Source of the DNA: an uncultured Eubacteriales bacterium
GTDB lineage: Bacteria; Bacillota; Clostridia; Oscillospirales; Oscillospiraceae
Direction: 5' to 3'
Length of the DNA stretch: 20,306 nt
NCBI GenBank assembly: GCA_900547315.1
Contig: URGI01000034.1
Coordinates: forward strand, 1 to 20,306
Shown: positions 1-8,861 of the stretch, in pieces
Layout: every line of letters begins with the position of its first letter
How positions within the stretch are numbered: position 1 is the first letter of the stretch
Position numbers and translations under genes: made by a program
Notes under the pieces: generated by a model
Databases searched by the model: none
The model's input: the letters and a program-made list of their open reading frames with translations, nothing else
Told to the model about the DNA's origin: nothing

Positions 1-2
1 AT

Positions 3-74
3 GGTCATGGTTGTCCCAATTATCGAACCCATGTTTCGTCAGGTCAATATAGTATTGACGACTTTTCAGTTTAA
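3..74 (+). CDS. Possible C-terminal end of an upstream gene (partial)
   Basis: The frame starting at base 3 is open from the window edge to a TAA at 72-74 and would encode about 23 residues ending in DDFSV. It stops 9 bases before a strong terminator hairpin, which is where an upstream gene should end. The other two frames either stop earlier (TAG at 50-52) or run through the terminator stem. Third-position bases are AT-rich, unlike the neighbours, and I do not recognise the sequence, so this is only a weak call. Confidence 0.25.
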   Translation, partial: GHGCPNYRTHVSSGQYSIDDFSV

Positions 75-83
75 ACATCTCTT

Positions 84-120
84 ACACCGCATTCCAAACG
101 GAATGCGGTGTTATTTTATC
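84..120 (+). terminator. Intrinsic terminator of the upstream unit
   Basis: A perfect 12-bp stem (84-95 with 100-111, arm ACACCGCATTCC) with a 4-base loop is followed by TTATTTTAT. The T-rich tail lies on the + strand side only, so it ends transcription entering from the left and isolates the hrcA promoter. Confidence 0.85.
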
Positions 121-199
121 TGCTCATAGGGTCGGGAGAAAAATTTATATATAATATTGTACAAAATGTGAATTTTATAAAACATCGGCGCAAAAGCTA

Positions 200-228
200 T
201 TGACAGAATCGTGTGCCGGTGGTATATT
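200..228 (+). promoter_or_regulatory. Sigma-A promoter of the hrcA operon
   Basis: TTGACA at 200-205 and TATATT at 223-228 are separated by 17 bases, a near-consensus vegetative promoter. The -10 box overlaps the left arm of the CIRCE operator, so HrcA binding would block polymerase directly. Transcription should begin near 235. Confidence 0.9.
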
Positions 229-253
229 AGCACTCGAAAGGTAAGAGTGCCAA
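227..253 (+). promoter_or_regulatory. CIRCE operator (HrcA binding site)
   Basis: TTAGCACTC (227-235), nine bases, then GAGTGCCAA (245-253). This matches the CIRCE consensus TTAGCACTC-N9-GAGTGCTAA with one mismatch in the right arm (C for T at 251). It lies between the promoter and hrcA, as expected for autoregulation of the operon by HrcA. Confidence 0.93.
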
Positions 254-267
254 CAGTCCGGAAAAGC

Positions 268-276
268 GAGTGCTAA
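268..276 (+). promoter_or_regulatory. Extra perfect CIRCE right half-site
   Basis: GAGTGCTAA, identical to the consensus right arm, lies 23 bases after the imperfect right arm at 245-253 and 3 bases before the GTG start of hrcA. Its GAG is also the only Shine-Dalgarno-like sequence near that start. It may be an auxiliary operator half-site or may combine operator and translation-start roles; function is inferred. Confidence 0.6.
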
Positions 277-279
277 ACG

Positions 280-1380
280 GTGAATATTGAAATGGTCATA
301 AGCGATAGGAAAAAGAAAATACTTGCCGCTGTGGTCGACGAATATATCAAGACCGCGGAGCCTGTCGGCAGCAAGGCCATCGCGCAGCACGCAGGGCTTG
401 GCTGCTCGTCGGCGACGATACGCAATGAGCTTGCGGAGCTTGTGGCGCTGGGCTATCTCGAACAGCCGCACACCTCCGCCGGCCGCGTACCCACCCCGCT
501 GGGCTACCGGATGTACGTCAACGAGCTGATGGAAAAACAGAAGCTCTCTCTGGAAGAGACGGAGGAAATGAACCGCCGCATGAACCAGAAGATGCAGCAG
601 CTCGACGACGCGATCAGCGACGTGAGCAAGCTTGTTTCCCAGCTTACCGACCTCCCCGCGCTGGCGCTGACAAGCCAGACCGCGGTGACGATCCGCAGGT
701 TCGATCTGATATACGTTGACGCGAACACCTTCATAATCGTTGTGATGCTCAGCAGCAACAGCGTCAAAAACCGTCTGGTGCATCTGCCCATCTCCGTTGA
801 TCAGAGCATGGTGCAGAAGCTGGCGACGCTCTTCAATGCCAGCTTCACCGGCATCACCGCCGACCAGATAACCCCGCTGCTGATAAGCTCGACCGAGCGC
901 GCTGCGGACGATACGATGGGGCTTGCAAGCGTGATCGCCGCCTTTGCGATAGAAGTCCTGACCGAGGCCAACACCCCCTCTGCATACATCTCCGGCGAGA
1001 ACCGGCTGCTGAGCCAGCCGGAGTTCCGCGATCCGGATAAGGCGCACCGCCTGATGAGCTATCTGTCCGGCGGCGGATACATCCTTCCTCCCAGCGAGAG
1101 TATGGGCGGAACCGACGAGGTGCGAGTCCTCATCGGGCCGGAAAATGTGGCCGAAGAGCTGAAAGATTCAAGCGTGGTCATCGCAAGCTACGATGCGGGC
1201 GACAACACGCGAGGGCTTATCGGCGTCGTCGGGCCGACAAGGATGGACTATTCCGCAGTGGCCGCGAAGCTCAGCTTCCTCGCCGCGGGTCTGTCCAAGC
1301 GGCTTGGCGGAGGAGAAGCCCCGCCGGAGGGGATGCATAACAAGCTGATAATTAAGGGAGATGATCCGAATGGCAGATAA
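280..1380 (+). CDS. hrcA: Heat-inducible transcription repressor HrcA
   Basis: HrcA represses class I heat-shock genes by binding CIRCE as a dimer; its folding depends on chaperonins, so unfolded protein titrates the chaperone and relieves repression. Residues 5-80 form the winged helix-turn-helix, with the family blocks EYIKTAEPVGS and SSATIRNELAELVALGYLEQ, then PHTSAGRVPT. The GAF-like effector and dimerisation region follows to about residue 345. The product from GTG 280 is 366 aa, slightly long for the family. An ATG at 292 gives MVISDRKKKIL, which aligns better with typical HrcA N-termini; neither start has a good ribosome binding site. It is first in the heat-shock operon and overlaps grpE by 11 bases. 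Confidence 0.96.
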   Translation: MNIEMVISDRKKKILAAVVDEYIKTAEPVGSKAIAQHAGLGCSSATIRNELAELVALGYLEQPHTSAGRVPTPLGYRMYVNELMEKQKLSLEETEEMNRRMNQKMQQLDDAISDVSKLVSQLTDLPALALTSQTAVTIRRFDLIYVDANTFIIVVMLSSNSVKNRLVHLPISVDQSMVQKLATLFNASFTGITADQITPLLISSTERAADDTMGLASVIAAFAIEVLTEANTPSAYISGENRLLSQPEFRDPDKAHRLMSYLSGGGYILPPSESMGGTDEVRVLIGPENVAEELKDSSVVIASYDAGDNTRGLIGVVGPTRMDYSAVAAKLSFLAAGLSKRLGGGEAPPEGMHNKLIIKGDDPNGR

Positions 1381-1972
1381 TAAGGACGAAAAGAAGACCG
1401 CTCCCCAGCAGGAGCAGGAAGTAAAAGAAGAGGTCAAGGAAGAGACCAAGTCCGCCGAAGTTCCGGAGGAGACGAAGGACGAGGAGAAGGATAAGAAGTC
1501 CAAAAAGGACGAGAAAAAGGCCGACAAGAAGGAAGAAAAGAAACCCTCTCAGGCCGATGAGCTCAAGACCGCGAACGACAAGTATCTCCGCCTGATGGCC
1601 GAGTATGACAACTACCGCAAGCGCAGCCAGAAGGAAAAAGAGGGGCTGTACGGCGACATCAAGTCCGACACCGTCTCGAAGTTCCTTCCCGTGTATGACA
1701 ATCTGGTTCGCGCACTGGCGCAGAGCACGGAGGACGAGGCTTACCGCAAGGGCGTTGAGATGATAATGAATCAGTTTAACGCCACGCTCGAAAAGCTCGG
1801 CGTGAGCCGCATCGAGAGCCTTGGCCAGAAGTTCGACCCCAGCCTCCACAACGCAGTGATGCATGTGGACGACGAGGAAAAGGGCGAGAACGAGATCGTT
1901 GAGGTCTTCCAGGAAGGCTTCAAATACGGCGAAAAGGTCATCCGCTTCGCCATGGTGAAGGTTGCGAATTAG
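1370..1972 (+). CDS. grpE: Nucleotide exchange factor GrpE
   Basis: GrpE dimers release ADP from DnaK and so drive the chaperone cycle in the cytoplasm. The first 60 or so residues are an extremely Lys/Glu-rich, probably disordered segment. The central part, from ADELKTANDKYLRLMAEYDN, is the long paired helix, and the C-terminal beta domain contains SLGQKFDPSLHNAV and ends EKVIRFAMVKVAN. I chose ATG 1370 (200 aa) over the in-frame ATG at 1361 because AAGGGAG at 1354-1360 sits 9 bases before 1370 but abuts 1361. The start overlaps the end of hrcA, suggesting translational coupling. Confidence 0.96.
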   Translation: MADNKDEKKTAPQQEQEVKEEVKEETKSAEVPEETKDEEKDKKSKKDEKKADKKEEKKPSQADELKTANDKYLRLMAEYDNYRKRSQKEKEGLYGDIKSDTVSKFLPVYDNLVRALAQSTEDEAYRKGVEMIMNQFNATLEKLGVSRIESLGQKFDPSLHNAVMHVDDEEKGENEIVEVFQEGFKYGEKVIRFAMVKVAN

Positions 1973-2068
1973 CCTTCACGTTGAATCAGGACTCAGCAGC
2001 GCGAGCTGTTAAGTTATATATTTAATCTCAGTATAAAATTAATTCTTATATAATGGAGGAAATCAATT

Positions 2069-3937
<1,869 letters not shown>

Positions 3938-3957
3938 TCTTCCCCCGGCGAAATAAC

Positions 3958-3991
3958 CCATTGAGGCGAGGAACTATCCCCGCCTCAATGG
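3958..3991 (+). other. Intercistronic hairpin between dnaK and dnaJ
   Basis: An 11-bp perfect stem (3958-3968 with 3981-3991, arm CCATTGAGGCG) with a 12-base loop lies in the 76-base dnaK-dnaJ gap. No T-run follows, and the dnaJ ribosome binding site begins 9 bases later. It is more likely an mRNA-stability or partial-attenuation element lowering dnaJ relative to dnaK than a full terminator. Confidence 0.6.
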
Positions 3992-4013
3992 CGCGTAATT
4001 AGGAGTCCAAGAT

Positions 4014-5147
4014 ATGGCAGAAAAACGAGATTACTACGAGGTGCTCGGCCTGCAAAAGGGCGCCACGGCAGATGAGATAAAAAAAGCATACCGCAAACTT
4101 GCCAAGGAGAACCACCCCGATCTCCATCCGGGCGATAAAGCCTGTGAGGAGCGGTTCAAGGAGATCAACGAGGCGTACGAGGTGCTGTCGGACGACGATA
4201 AGCGCGCGAAGTATGACCAATACGGCCATGCGGCCTTTGACCCCAGCGCGGGCTTTGGCGGCGGCGCAGGCTTCGGCGGCTTTGGCGGCTTCAGCGATTT
4301 CGGCGACCTTGGCGATATATTCGGAGACATATTCGGCTTCGGCGGCGGCGCGAGCCGCAACCCGAACGCGCCGCGCAAGGGTGACAACATACGCGTTCAG
4401 CTCAACGTCAGCTTTGAGGAGGCCGCTTTCGGCTGCAAGAAGGAAGTCACCGTCGGCCGCGTCGAGCAGTGCCCGGACTGCAAGGGCAACGGCTGCGCGC
4501 CGGGGACGACGCCTGAGGTCTGCCCCGACTGTAAGGGCACCGGCAGCGTCCGCACGACGCAGCGCACCCCCTTCGGTATGGCGCAGTCGACCGCGCCGTG
4601 CTCGAAGTGCAGAGGCACGGGCAAGATAATCCATCAGCCCTGCCCCACCTGCCGCGGCATGGGCAATATCCGTAAGCAGCATAAGATAAGCGTCAGCGTC
4701 CCCGCCGGTATCGACGACGGACAGACCATATCCCTGCGCGGACAGGGCAATTCCGGTGCGAACGGCGGCCCGCAGGGAGACTTGCTCGTCACCATAATTG
4801 TCCGCCCGCACGCGAGATTCGAGCGCGACGGCAGCTCCGTTCTGCTGGAGCAGGAGATAAGCTACGCGCAGGCGGCGCTTGGCGCTGAGGTAGAGGTGCC
4901 GACGTTGGACGGCAAGGTCAAGCTTACCATCCCCGAGGGGACGCAGCCGGACGCGGTGTTCCGTATGCGCGGCAAGGGTATTCCGTACCTGCGCGGCAGC
5001 GGGCGCGGCGACCAGTTCGTCACGATACGCATAGCGGTGCCGAAGAACCTGACGAGCGCGCAGAAAGAGCTGCTGCGTCAGTTCGCCGCGACGACCGGCG
5101 AGGCCGACACGCTGAAAACCGGCTTGTTCAATAAAAAGAAAAAGTGA
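4014..5147 (+). CDS. dnaJ: Hsp40 co-chaperone DnaJ
   Basis: DnaJ delivers substrates to DnaK and stimulates its ATPase. All domains of a type I DnaJ are visible in 377 aa: J-domain (residues 5-70) with the essential HPD at 34-36; Gly/Phe-rich linker (about 77-115); a zinc region with four CxxCxGxG repeats (CPDCKGNG, CPDCKGTG, CSKCRGTG, CPTCRGMG); and two beta-barrel substrate domains to the end. The ribosome binding site AGGAG at 4001-4005 lies 8 bases before ATG. It is last in the heat-shock operon and is followed at once by a strong terminator. Locally the Gly/Phe linker is very GC-rich. Confidence 0.98.
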   Translation: MAEKRDYYEVLGLQKGATADEIKKAYRKLAKENHPDLHPGDKACEERFKEINEAYEVLSDDDKRAKYDQYGHAAFDPSAGFGGGAGFGGFGGFSDFGDLGDIFGDIFGFGGGASRNPNAPRKGDNIRVQLNVSFEEAAFGCKKEVTVGRVEQCPDCKGNGCAPGTTPEVCPDCKGTGSVRTTQRTPFGMAQSTAPCSKCRGTGKIIHQPCPTCRGMGNIRKQHKISVSVPAGIDDGQTISLRGQGNSGANGGPQGDLLVTIIVRPHARFERDGSSVLLEQEISYAQAALGAEVEVPTLDGKVKLTIPEGTQPDAVFRMRGKGIPYLRGSGRGDQFVTIRIAVPKNLTSAQKELLRQFAATTGEADTLKTGLFNKKKK

Positions 5148-5155
5148 AGATAAGT

Positions 5156-5205
5156 AAATCACACCTATGGCGTCCTGCCGGATACCATAGGTGTGATTTT
5201 TTATT
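5156..5205. terminator. Bidirectional terminator between dnaJ and the XRE gene
   Basis: A perfect 15-bp stem (5156-5170 with 5185-5199, core ATCACACCTATGG) with a 14-base loop. On the + strand TTTTTT (5197-5202) ends the heat-shock operon. The AAA at the other side gives a short U-run for the opposing gene, whose stop codon (5201-5203) lies within the T-tract. Confidence 0.9.
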
Positions 5206-5503
5206 CCCTGCCGCTGAGCGCCAGCAGCTCCGCGATCACGCTGTCGAGCAGGGGGAGATACCTGCCGTCGATGCGGTTGAGCCGGTCGAGCCGCTCGGCG
5301 TCCTGCCCGCGCTGTTCCCCGAAGAGAACATAGTCGGCAGAGAGTCCGAGCACGTCGCATATCTTTATCAGCATCTTGACCGATATGCCAGTCCTGCCGC
5401 GCTCGACCTCGGCCATGTATGAGACGCTTACGTCCAGCAGCTCCGCGAACTTTTCGCGCGTGTAACCCATGTCCTCCCGCGCCTTCCTTATCCGCATATA
5501 CAT
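5201..5503 (-). CDS. XRE-family helix-turn-helix regulator
   Basis: A 100-aa DNA-binding protein of the Cro/CI (HTH_3) family. Residues 4-60 form the five-helix fold: IRKAREDMGYTREKFAELL, the recognition region VSVSYMAEVERGRTGIS, then MLIKICDVLGLSADYVLFG. The C-terminal 40 residues are charged and helical (a likely dimerisation tail) with no separate effector domain. ATG 5503 has GAGGTG (5511-5516) 7 bases upstream. It diverges from a membrane protein gene; the shared 147-base region carries a 9-bp inverted repeat that is a plausible operator. Its target is unknown; autoregulation and control of the divergent gene are inferred. Confidence 0.9.
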   Translation of the reverse strand: MYMRIRKAREDMGYTREKFAELLDVSVSYMAEVERGRTGISVKMLIKICDVLGLSADYVLFGEQRGQDAERLDRLNRIDGRYLPLLDSVIAELLALSGRE

Positions 5504-5519
5504 ATACCATCACCTCAGC

Positions 5520-5568
5520 ATATAGTATGAGTGATAGTGCGACTTTAAAACATCAACCAATACTATAT
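5520..5568. promoter_or_regulatory. Inverted repeat, possible XRE operator
   Basis: ATATAGTAT at 5520-5528 and its exact reverse complement ATACTATAT at 5560-5568, 31 bases apart, lie just upstream of the XRE start and just before the promoter of the divergent gene. Spacing of 40 bases between equivalent points is about four helical turns, compatible with looping or paired dimers. Arms are short and AT-rich, so chance is possible. Confidence 0.4.
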
Positions 5569-5578
5569 ATAAAACATC

Positions 5579-5607
5579 TTGACTTACTTGGTGCTGGCTG
5601 GTATACT
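5579..5607 (+). promoter_or_regulatory. Promoter of the membrane protein gene
   Basis: TTGACT (5579-5584), 17 bases, TATACT (5602-5607): a strong vegetative-type promoter. Transcription should start near 5614, about 37 bases before the ATG at 5651. Confidence 0.8.
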
Positions 5608-5650
5608 GAGTCCGCGGAGTTCCGATAATTTACAGAGAAGGAGAAGAAAA

Positions 5651-6334
5651 ATGGACGAAAACGAGAAAATTTTGTCCGGCGCACAGCCGGAGCAGGATGG
5701 TGCGACGGCGGAAAAGAAGCCCAGCGTTGGCGAGAGGATAAAGGCGTTTTTCACGGTTGAGAACCTGAAAGCACTATTCAGCCGCGAGAATCGCAAGAAG
5801 ACTATCGCCGTCATTCTGGGCGTGATAGTGGTTATCGGCGTTGTCTGCGGGGTGATATCCTATAATAGTCCCGCATCCGTCGCCCAGCGCTTTGCCAAAA
5901 CATGGTGTGTGTCAGACTACAAAGTTAATGACAGTACTCTTGTTGGCGGAAAGTATTATTGGTTTGGAGATGAAGATGAGCAGGAATGGCTTGAAGAACA
6001 GAGCAGCTGGTATGACGAAGACTTTTCAAGCATGTCTGACTACTATAACTATATGAAGACAGAATGCGACGAGTACCTGTATGATGAATACGGCGAATAT
6101 AAGATAACTACCCGCGTTTCAAAAGAGAAGGATGTCCGAGTAGGTAAGCTTCTTGACGATGATGACATTGTCGAAACACTTGACACGCTTGATATCGACG
6201 AGGGACGAGTCAAAGCGGCCAAGCTCGTGACCGTGAAGCTTCATATTGACGGCGAAGATGACAGCGATAGGTGTACCCTTGAAGTACAGCTCGTGAGGAT
6301 CGGCCTCGCTTGGAAGGTAATTGACTGGGATTAA
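5651..6334 (+). CDS. Single-pass membrane protein of unknown function
   Basis: I do not recognise this 227-aa protein. Residues 1-50 are charged and cytoplasmic-like (VGERIKAFFTVENLKALFS), 51-70 form one hydrophobic helix (TIAVILGVIVVIGVVCGVIS), and 71-227 form a very acidic outer domain rich in Asp, Glu and Tyr. The domain begins SVAQRFAKTWCVSDYK and ends in alternating strands (KLVTVKLHIDG, TLEVQLVRIGLAWKVIDWD); this pattern recalls small NTF2-like/DUF4878-type extracellular domains, which is only a shape-based guess. ATG 5651 has AAGGAG at 5638-5643. Codon use between about 5900 and 6250 is more AT-rich than in neighbouring genes, hinting at a faster-evolving or acquired domain. It stands alone between its promoter and a terminator, divergent from the XRE regulator. 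Confidence 0.8.
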   Translation: MDENEKILSGAQPEQDGATAEKKPSVGERIKAFFTVENLKALFSRENRKKTIAVILGVIVVIGVVCGVISYNSPASVAQRFAKTWCVSDYKVNDSTLVGGKYYWFGDEDEQEWLEEQSSWYDEDFSSMSDYYNYMKTECDEYLYDEYGEYKITTRVSKEKDVRVGKLLDDDDIVETLDTLDIDEGRVKAAKLVTVKLHIDGEDDSDRCTLEVQLVRIGLAWKVIDWD

Positions 6335-6346
6335 ATACGATGAAAC

Positions 6347-6387
6347 ATGCTCCCCCGACAGGGCTTATGACTCTGCCGGGGGAGCAT
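6347..6387. terminator. Hairpin terminator between convergent genes
   Basis: An 11-bp GC-rich stem (6347-6357 with 6377-6387, arm ATGCTCCCCCG), extended by CAG/CTG after one mismatch, lies between the stop of the membrane protein gene and that of the convergent patB-like gene. The flanks are AT-rich but lack a clean T-run, so it may be a weaker two-way terminator. Confidence 0.65.
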
Positions 6388-6406
6388 ATCCGTTAATAAA
6401 CAATTA

Positions 6407-7600
6407 TTACACAAAAGCCTTTTCCTTCAGCCTTTGCATTGCCTCTTCGAGCAGTGAGTGCGGGAGGGCGAGGTTCATGCGGATAGTGTCCTTGAGCATG
6501 AAGGCTTCGCCGTCCTGCCAGATGACACCGGCGCGGATGCCGCGCTCCTGAAGCTCGCGTATTGTGACGCCGTGCTTGCGGCACCAGTCGGCGCAGTCGA
6601 GATAGAGCATGTACGTCCCCTCCGGACGCATCACGCGGACGCCTTTGAAGTTATCGCGGATGAAATTGCAGGCGTATTCGTGGTTCGCGTCGATGACGCG
6701 GCACATCTCGTCCGCCCATTCCTCGCCCGCGGGGCTGTATGCGCCGAGCAGCGCGTGCAGCGAGAGCACGTTGCAATCGTTATAATGGCTGACCTCGCTC
6801 TGCCGCACGACGCGGTCACGCAGGTATGTATTATAAATAATATGGTAGCTGCCGATAAGCCCCGCGAGGGAGAAGGTTTTGCTCGGCGCGTAGAACGCCA
6901 TCGTGCGCTCGCGCGCGTCCGCGGAGACGGACTGTGTCGGGATATGCTTGTGTCCCGGCATGATGATGTCCGACCATATCTCGTCGGATATCACGAGGCA
7001 GTCGTTCGCGGCGTAGACCACCATCGCGCGCTCAAGTTCCCAGCGCTCCCACACGCGGCCGCAGGGATTGTGCGGCGAGCAGAGAATGGCGAGGTGGATG
7101 TGGTGCCGCTTGAGCTTGGCGTCCATGTCGGCGTAGTCCATGCGCCAGACGCCGTTCTCGTCGCGCACGAGCGGGCTGTGAACGAGCACGCGCCCGTTGT
7201 CGGCCATCGTGTGCGTGAAGCCCACGTAGGTCGGGGAGTGGACGAGGATCTTCTCGCCCGGCGCGGTAAGCGCCTGCACGGCGGAGCTTACGCCGCCGAG
7301 GACGCCGTTCTCATAGCCGATATGCTCGCGCGAGAGCTTCGTGATGCCGTTGCGGCGCTGCTGCCACGAGATGATGCTGTCAAAATAGCTGTCCGGCAGG
7401 GAGAAATAGCCGAAGTTCGGCATCTCCAGCCGCTTCTCTATAGCTTCGATTATCGGCGGCGCGGCAGGGAAGCTCATGTCTGCGACCCACATCGGTATCT
7501 TCCGGACGTCGGGATCGGGCTGCACGTCGAATGGGACGACGTCGGCGGCCAGAGAATCGCGCCCCGCGCGGTCAAGTATTGTTGTAAAATCGTATTTCAT
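6407..7600 (-). CDS. patB: PatB/MalY-type PLP-dependent C-S lyase (aminotransferase fold)
   Basis: A 397-aa fold-type I PLP enzyme of the MalY/PatB group, which cleaves C-S bonds such as cystathionine to homocysteine, pyruvate and ammonia (beta-lyase), and sometimes acts as aminotransferase. Signature features: PMWVADMSFPAAPPI near residues 36-50, PHNPCGRVW (N178 contacts PLP), SDEIWSD (D206), and the Schiff-base lysine K241 in APSKTFSLAG; RMNLALP near the end holds the carboxylate-binding Arg. The ATG at 7600 is only 3 bases after the rpoD stop and has no good ribosome binding site, so translation is probably coupled to rpoD. The substrate is not decidable from sequence; the housekeeping neighbours give no metabolic hint. 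Confidence 0.88.
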   Translation of the reverse strand: MKYDFTTILDRAGRDSLAADVVPFDVQPDPDVRKIPMWVADMSFPAAPPIIEAIEKRLEMPNFGYFSLPDSYFDSIISWQQRRNGITKLSREHIGYENGVLGGVSSAVQALTAPGEKILVHSPTYVGFTHTMADNGRVLVHSPLVRDENGVWRMDYADMDAKLKRHHIHLAILCSPHNPCGRVWERWELERAMVVYAANDCLVISDEIWSDIIMPGHKHIPTQSVSADARERTMAFYAPSKTFSLAGLIGSYHIIYNTYLRDRVVRQSEVSHYNDCNVLSLHALLGAYSPAGEEWADEMCRVIDANHEYACNFIRDNFKGVRVMRPEGTYMLYLDCADWCRKHGVTIRELQERGIRAGVIWQDGEAFMLKDTIRMNLALPHSLLEEAMQRLKEKAFV

Positions 7601-7603
7601 GGC

Positions 7604-8857
7604 TCAATTCAGGAAATCTCTGAGTTTCTTGGAACGGCTGGGGTGACGCAGCTTGCGCAGCGCCTTGGCTTCGATCTGGCGGATACGCTCACGCGTGACG
7701 TTGAACTCCTTGCCGACCTCCTCAAGCGTACGGGTGCGGCCGTCTACGATGCCGAAGCGCAGCTCCAGCACCTTTTTCTCGCGGGGCGCCAGCGTGTCCA
7801 GCACCTCTTCAAGCTGCTCGCGCAGCAGGGAGAAGCTCGCGGCCTCGCTCGGCTCGGACGCGTCCTCGTCGGGGATGAAGTCGCCGAGGTGGGAGTCCTC
7901 CTCCTCGCCGATAGGCGTTTCGAGGGAGACAGGCTCCTGCGCGATCTTGAGAATGTCGCGCACCTTCTCGACGGGCATGTTCATCTCCGCGGCTATCTCC
8001 TCGGCGCTGGGGTCGTGTCCCAGCTCCTGAAGCAGCTGGCGGGAGACGCGGATGGTCTTGTTGATGGTCTCGACCATGTGGACGGGGATGCGGATGGTAC
8101 GCGCCTGATCGGCGATGGCGCGGGTGATGGCCTGACGTATCCACCATGTGGCGTAGGTGGAGAACTTATAGCCCTTGGTGTGGTCAAATTTCTCGACAGC
8201 CTTGATAAGGCCGAGGTTGCCCTCCTGGATCAGGTCGAGGAACAGCATACCGCGCCCGACGTAGCGCTTGGCGATGGAGACGACGAGACGGAGGTTGGCC
8301 TCGGTCATGCGGTGCTTGGCCTCCTCGTCGCCCTCGCTCATGCGCTTTGCCAGCGCGACCTCTTCGTCCGGCGTGAGCAGGGGAACTTTGCCGATCTCCT
8401 TGAGGTACATTCTCACGGGGTCGTCGGTGGAGAAGCTGTCCATGAGGGAATCAGTATCGTTTATCTCCTCCTCGGTGACTTCTTCGATCTCGTCGAGACT
8501 CTCAATGTCGGGCAGATCGTCGAGCGGGGGAAGCGCGTCAACGGCGGAGATGTCGACGTCGATGTTGTTCGCTTCGAGCGTGTCGTAGAACTTGTCGATG
8601 ACCTCGGAGTCGAGGTTCATGTCTTCGAGACATTCAAGCTCCTTCGCGGTGAGCTTGCCGTTCTTCTTGCCCTTCTCGACCAGCTCGTTCAGGCGCTCCT
8701 CGGGAGCCTTTACGGGCTGTTCGGGCGCAGGCTCCTTTTTACTCTTCGCGGCGGCCTTCTTCTTCGGCTTTGCTTCGGGAGCCGGTTCTGTGTCGGAGAG
8801 CAGCTGATTTGTCATTTCTTCAAGCTCTTTTTCGGTGTAAGTGCGTTCTTCTGCCAT
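7604..8857 (-). CDS. rpoD: Primary RNA polymerase sigma factor (SigA/RpoD)
   Basis: The vegetative sigma-70 factor, directing polymerase to -35/-10 promoters like those seen in this window. In 417 aa: an acidic N-terminal region 1.1-like part with a Lys/Ala-rich stretch at 27-50; region 1.2 around DDPVRMYLKEIGKVPLL (146-161); region 2 (187-257) with the core-binding QEGNLGLIKAVEKFD and -10 recognition TYATWWIRQAITRAI; region 3 (266-340); region 4 (351-417) with helix-turn-helix TLEEVGKEFNVTRERIRQIE. ATG 8857 is preferred: GAGGG (8866-8870) lies 8 bases before it, whereas upstream in-frame ATGs (for example 8944) would sit inside dnaG. It starts 4 bases after the dnaG stop. Confidence 0.97.
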   Translation of the reverse strand: MAEERTYTEKELEEMTNQLLSDTEPAPEAKPKKKAAAKSKKEPAPEQPVKAPEERLNELVEKGKKNGKLTAKELECLEDMNLDSEVIDKFYDTLEANNIDVDISAVDALPPLDDLPDIESLDEIEEVTEEEINDTDSLMDSFSTDDPVRMYLKEIGKVPLLTPDEEVALAKRMSEGDEEAKHRMTEANLRLVVSIAKRYVGRGMLFLDLIQEGNLGLIKAVEKFDHTKGYKFSTYATWWIRQAITRAIADQARTIRIPVHMVETINKTIRVSRQLLQELGHDPSAEEIAAEMNMPVEKVRDILKIAQEPVSLETPIGEEEDSHLGDFIPDEDASEPSEAASFSLLREQLEEVLDTLAPREKKVLELRFGIVDGRTRTLEEVGKEFNVTRERIRQIEAKALRKLRHPSRSKKLRDFLN

Positions 8858-8861
8858 GTTC

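Noticed and set aside
2047..2054. TATAAT-like sequence just before dnaK
   Set aside because: It lies directly against the ribosome binding site, so transcription would start at or after it, and there is no -35 box; it is probably only an AT-rich leader.
3999..5513. A 504-codon open frame antisense to dnaJ and the XRE gene
   Set aside because: It runs through the dnaJ terminator, has Arg/Ala-rich shadow composition and conflicts with unambiguous genes.
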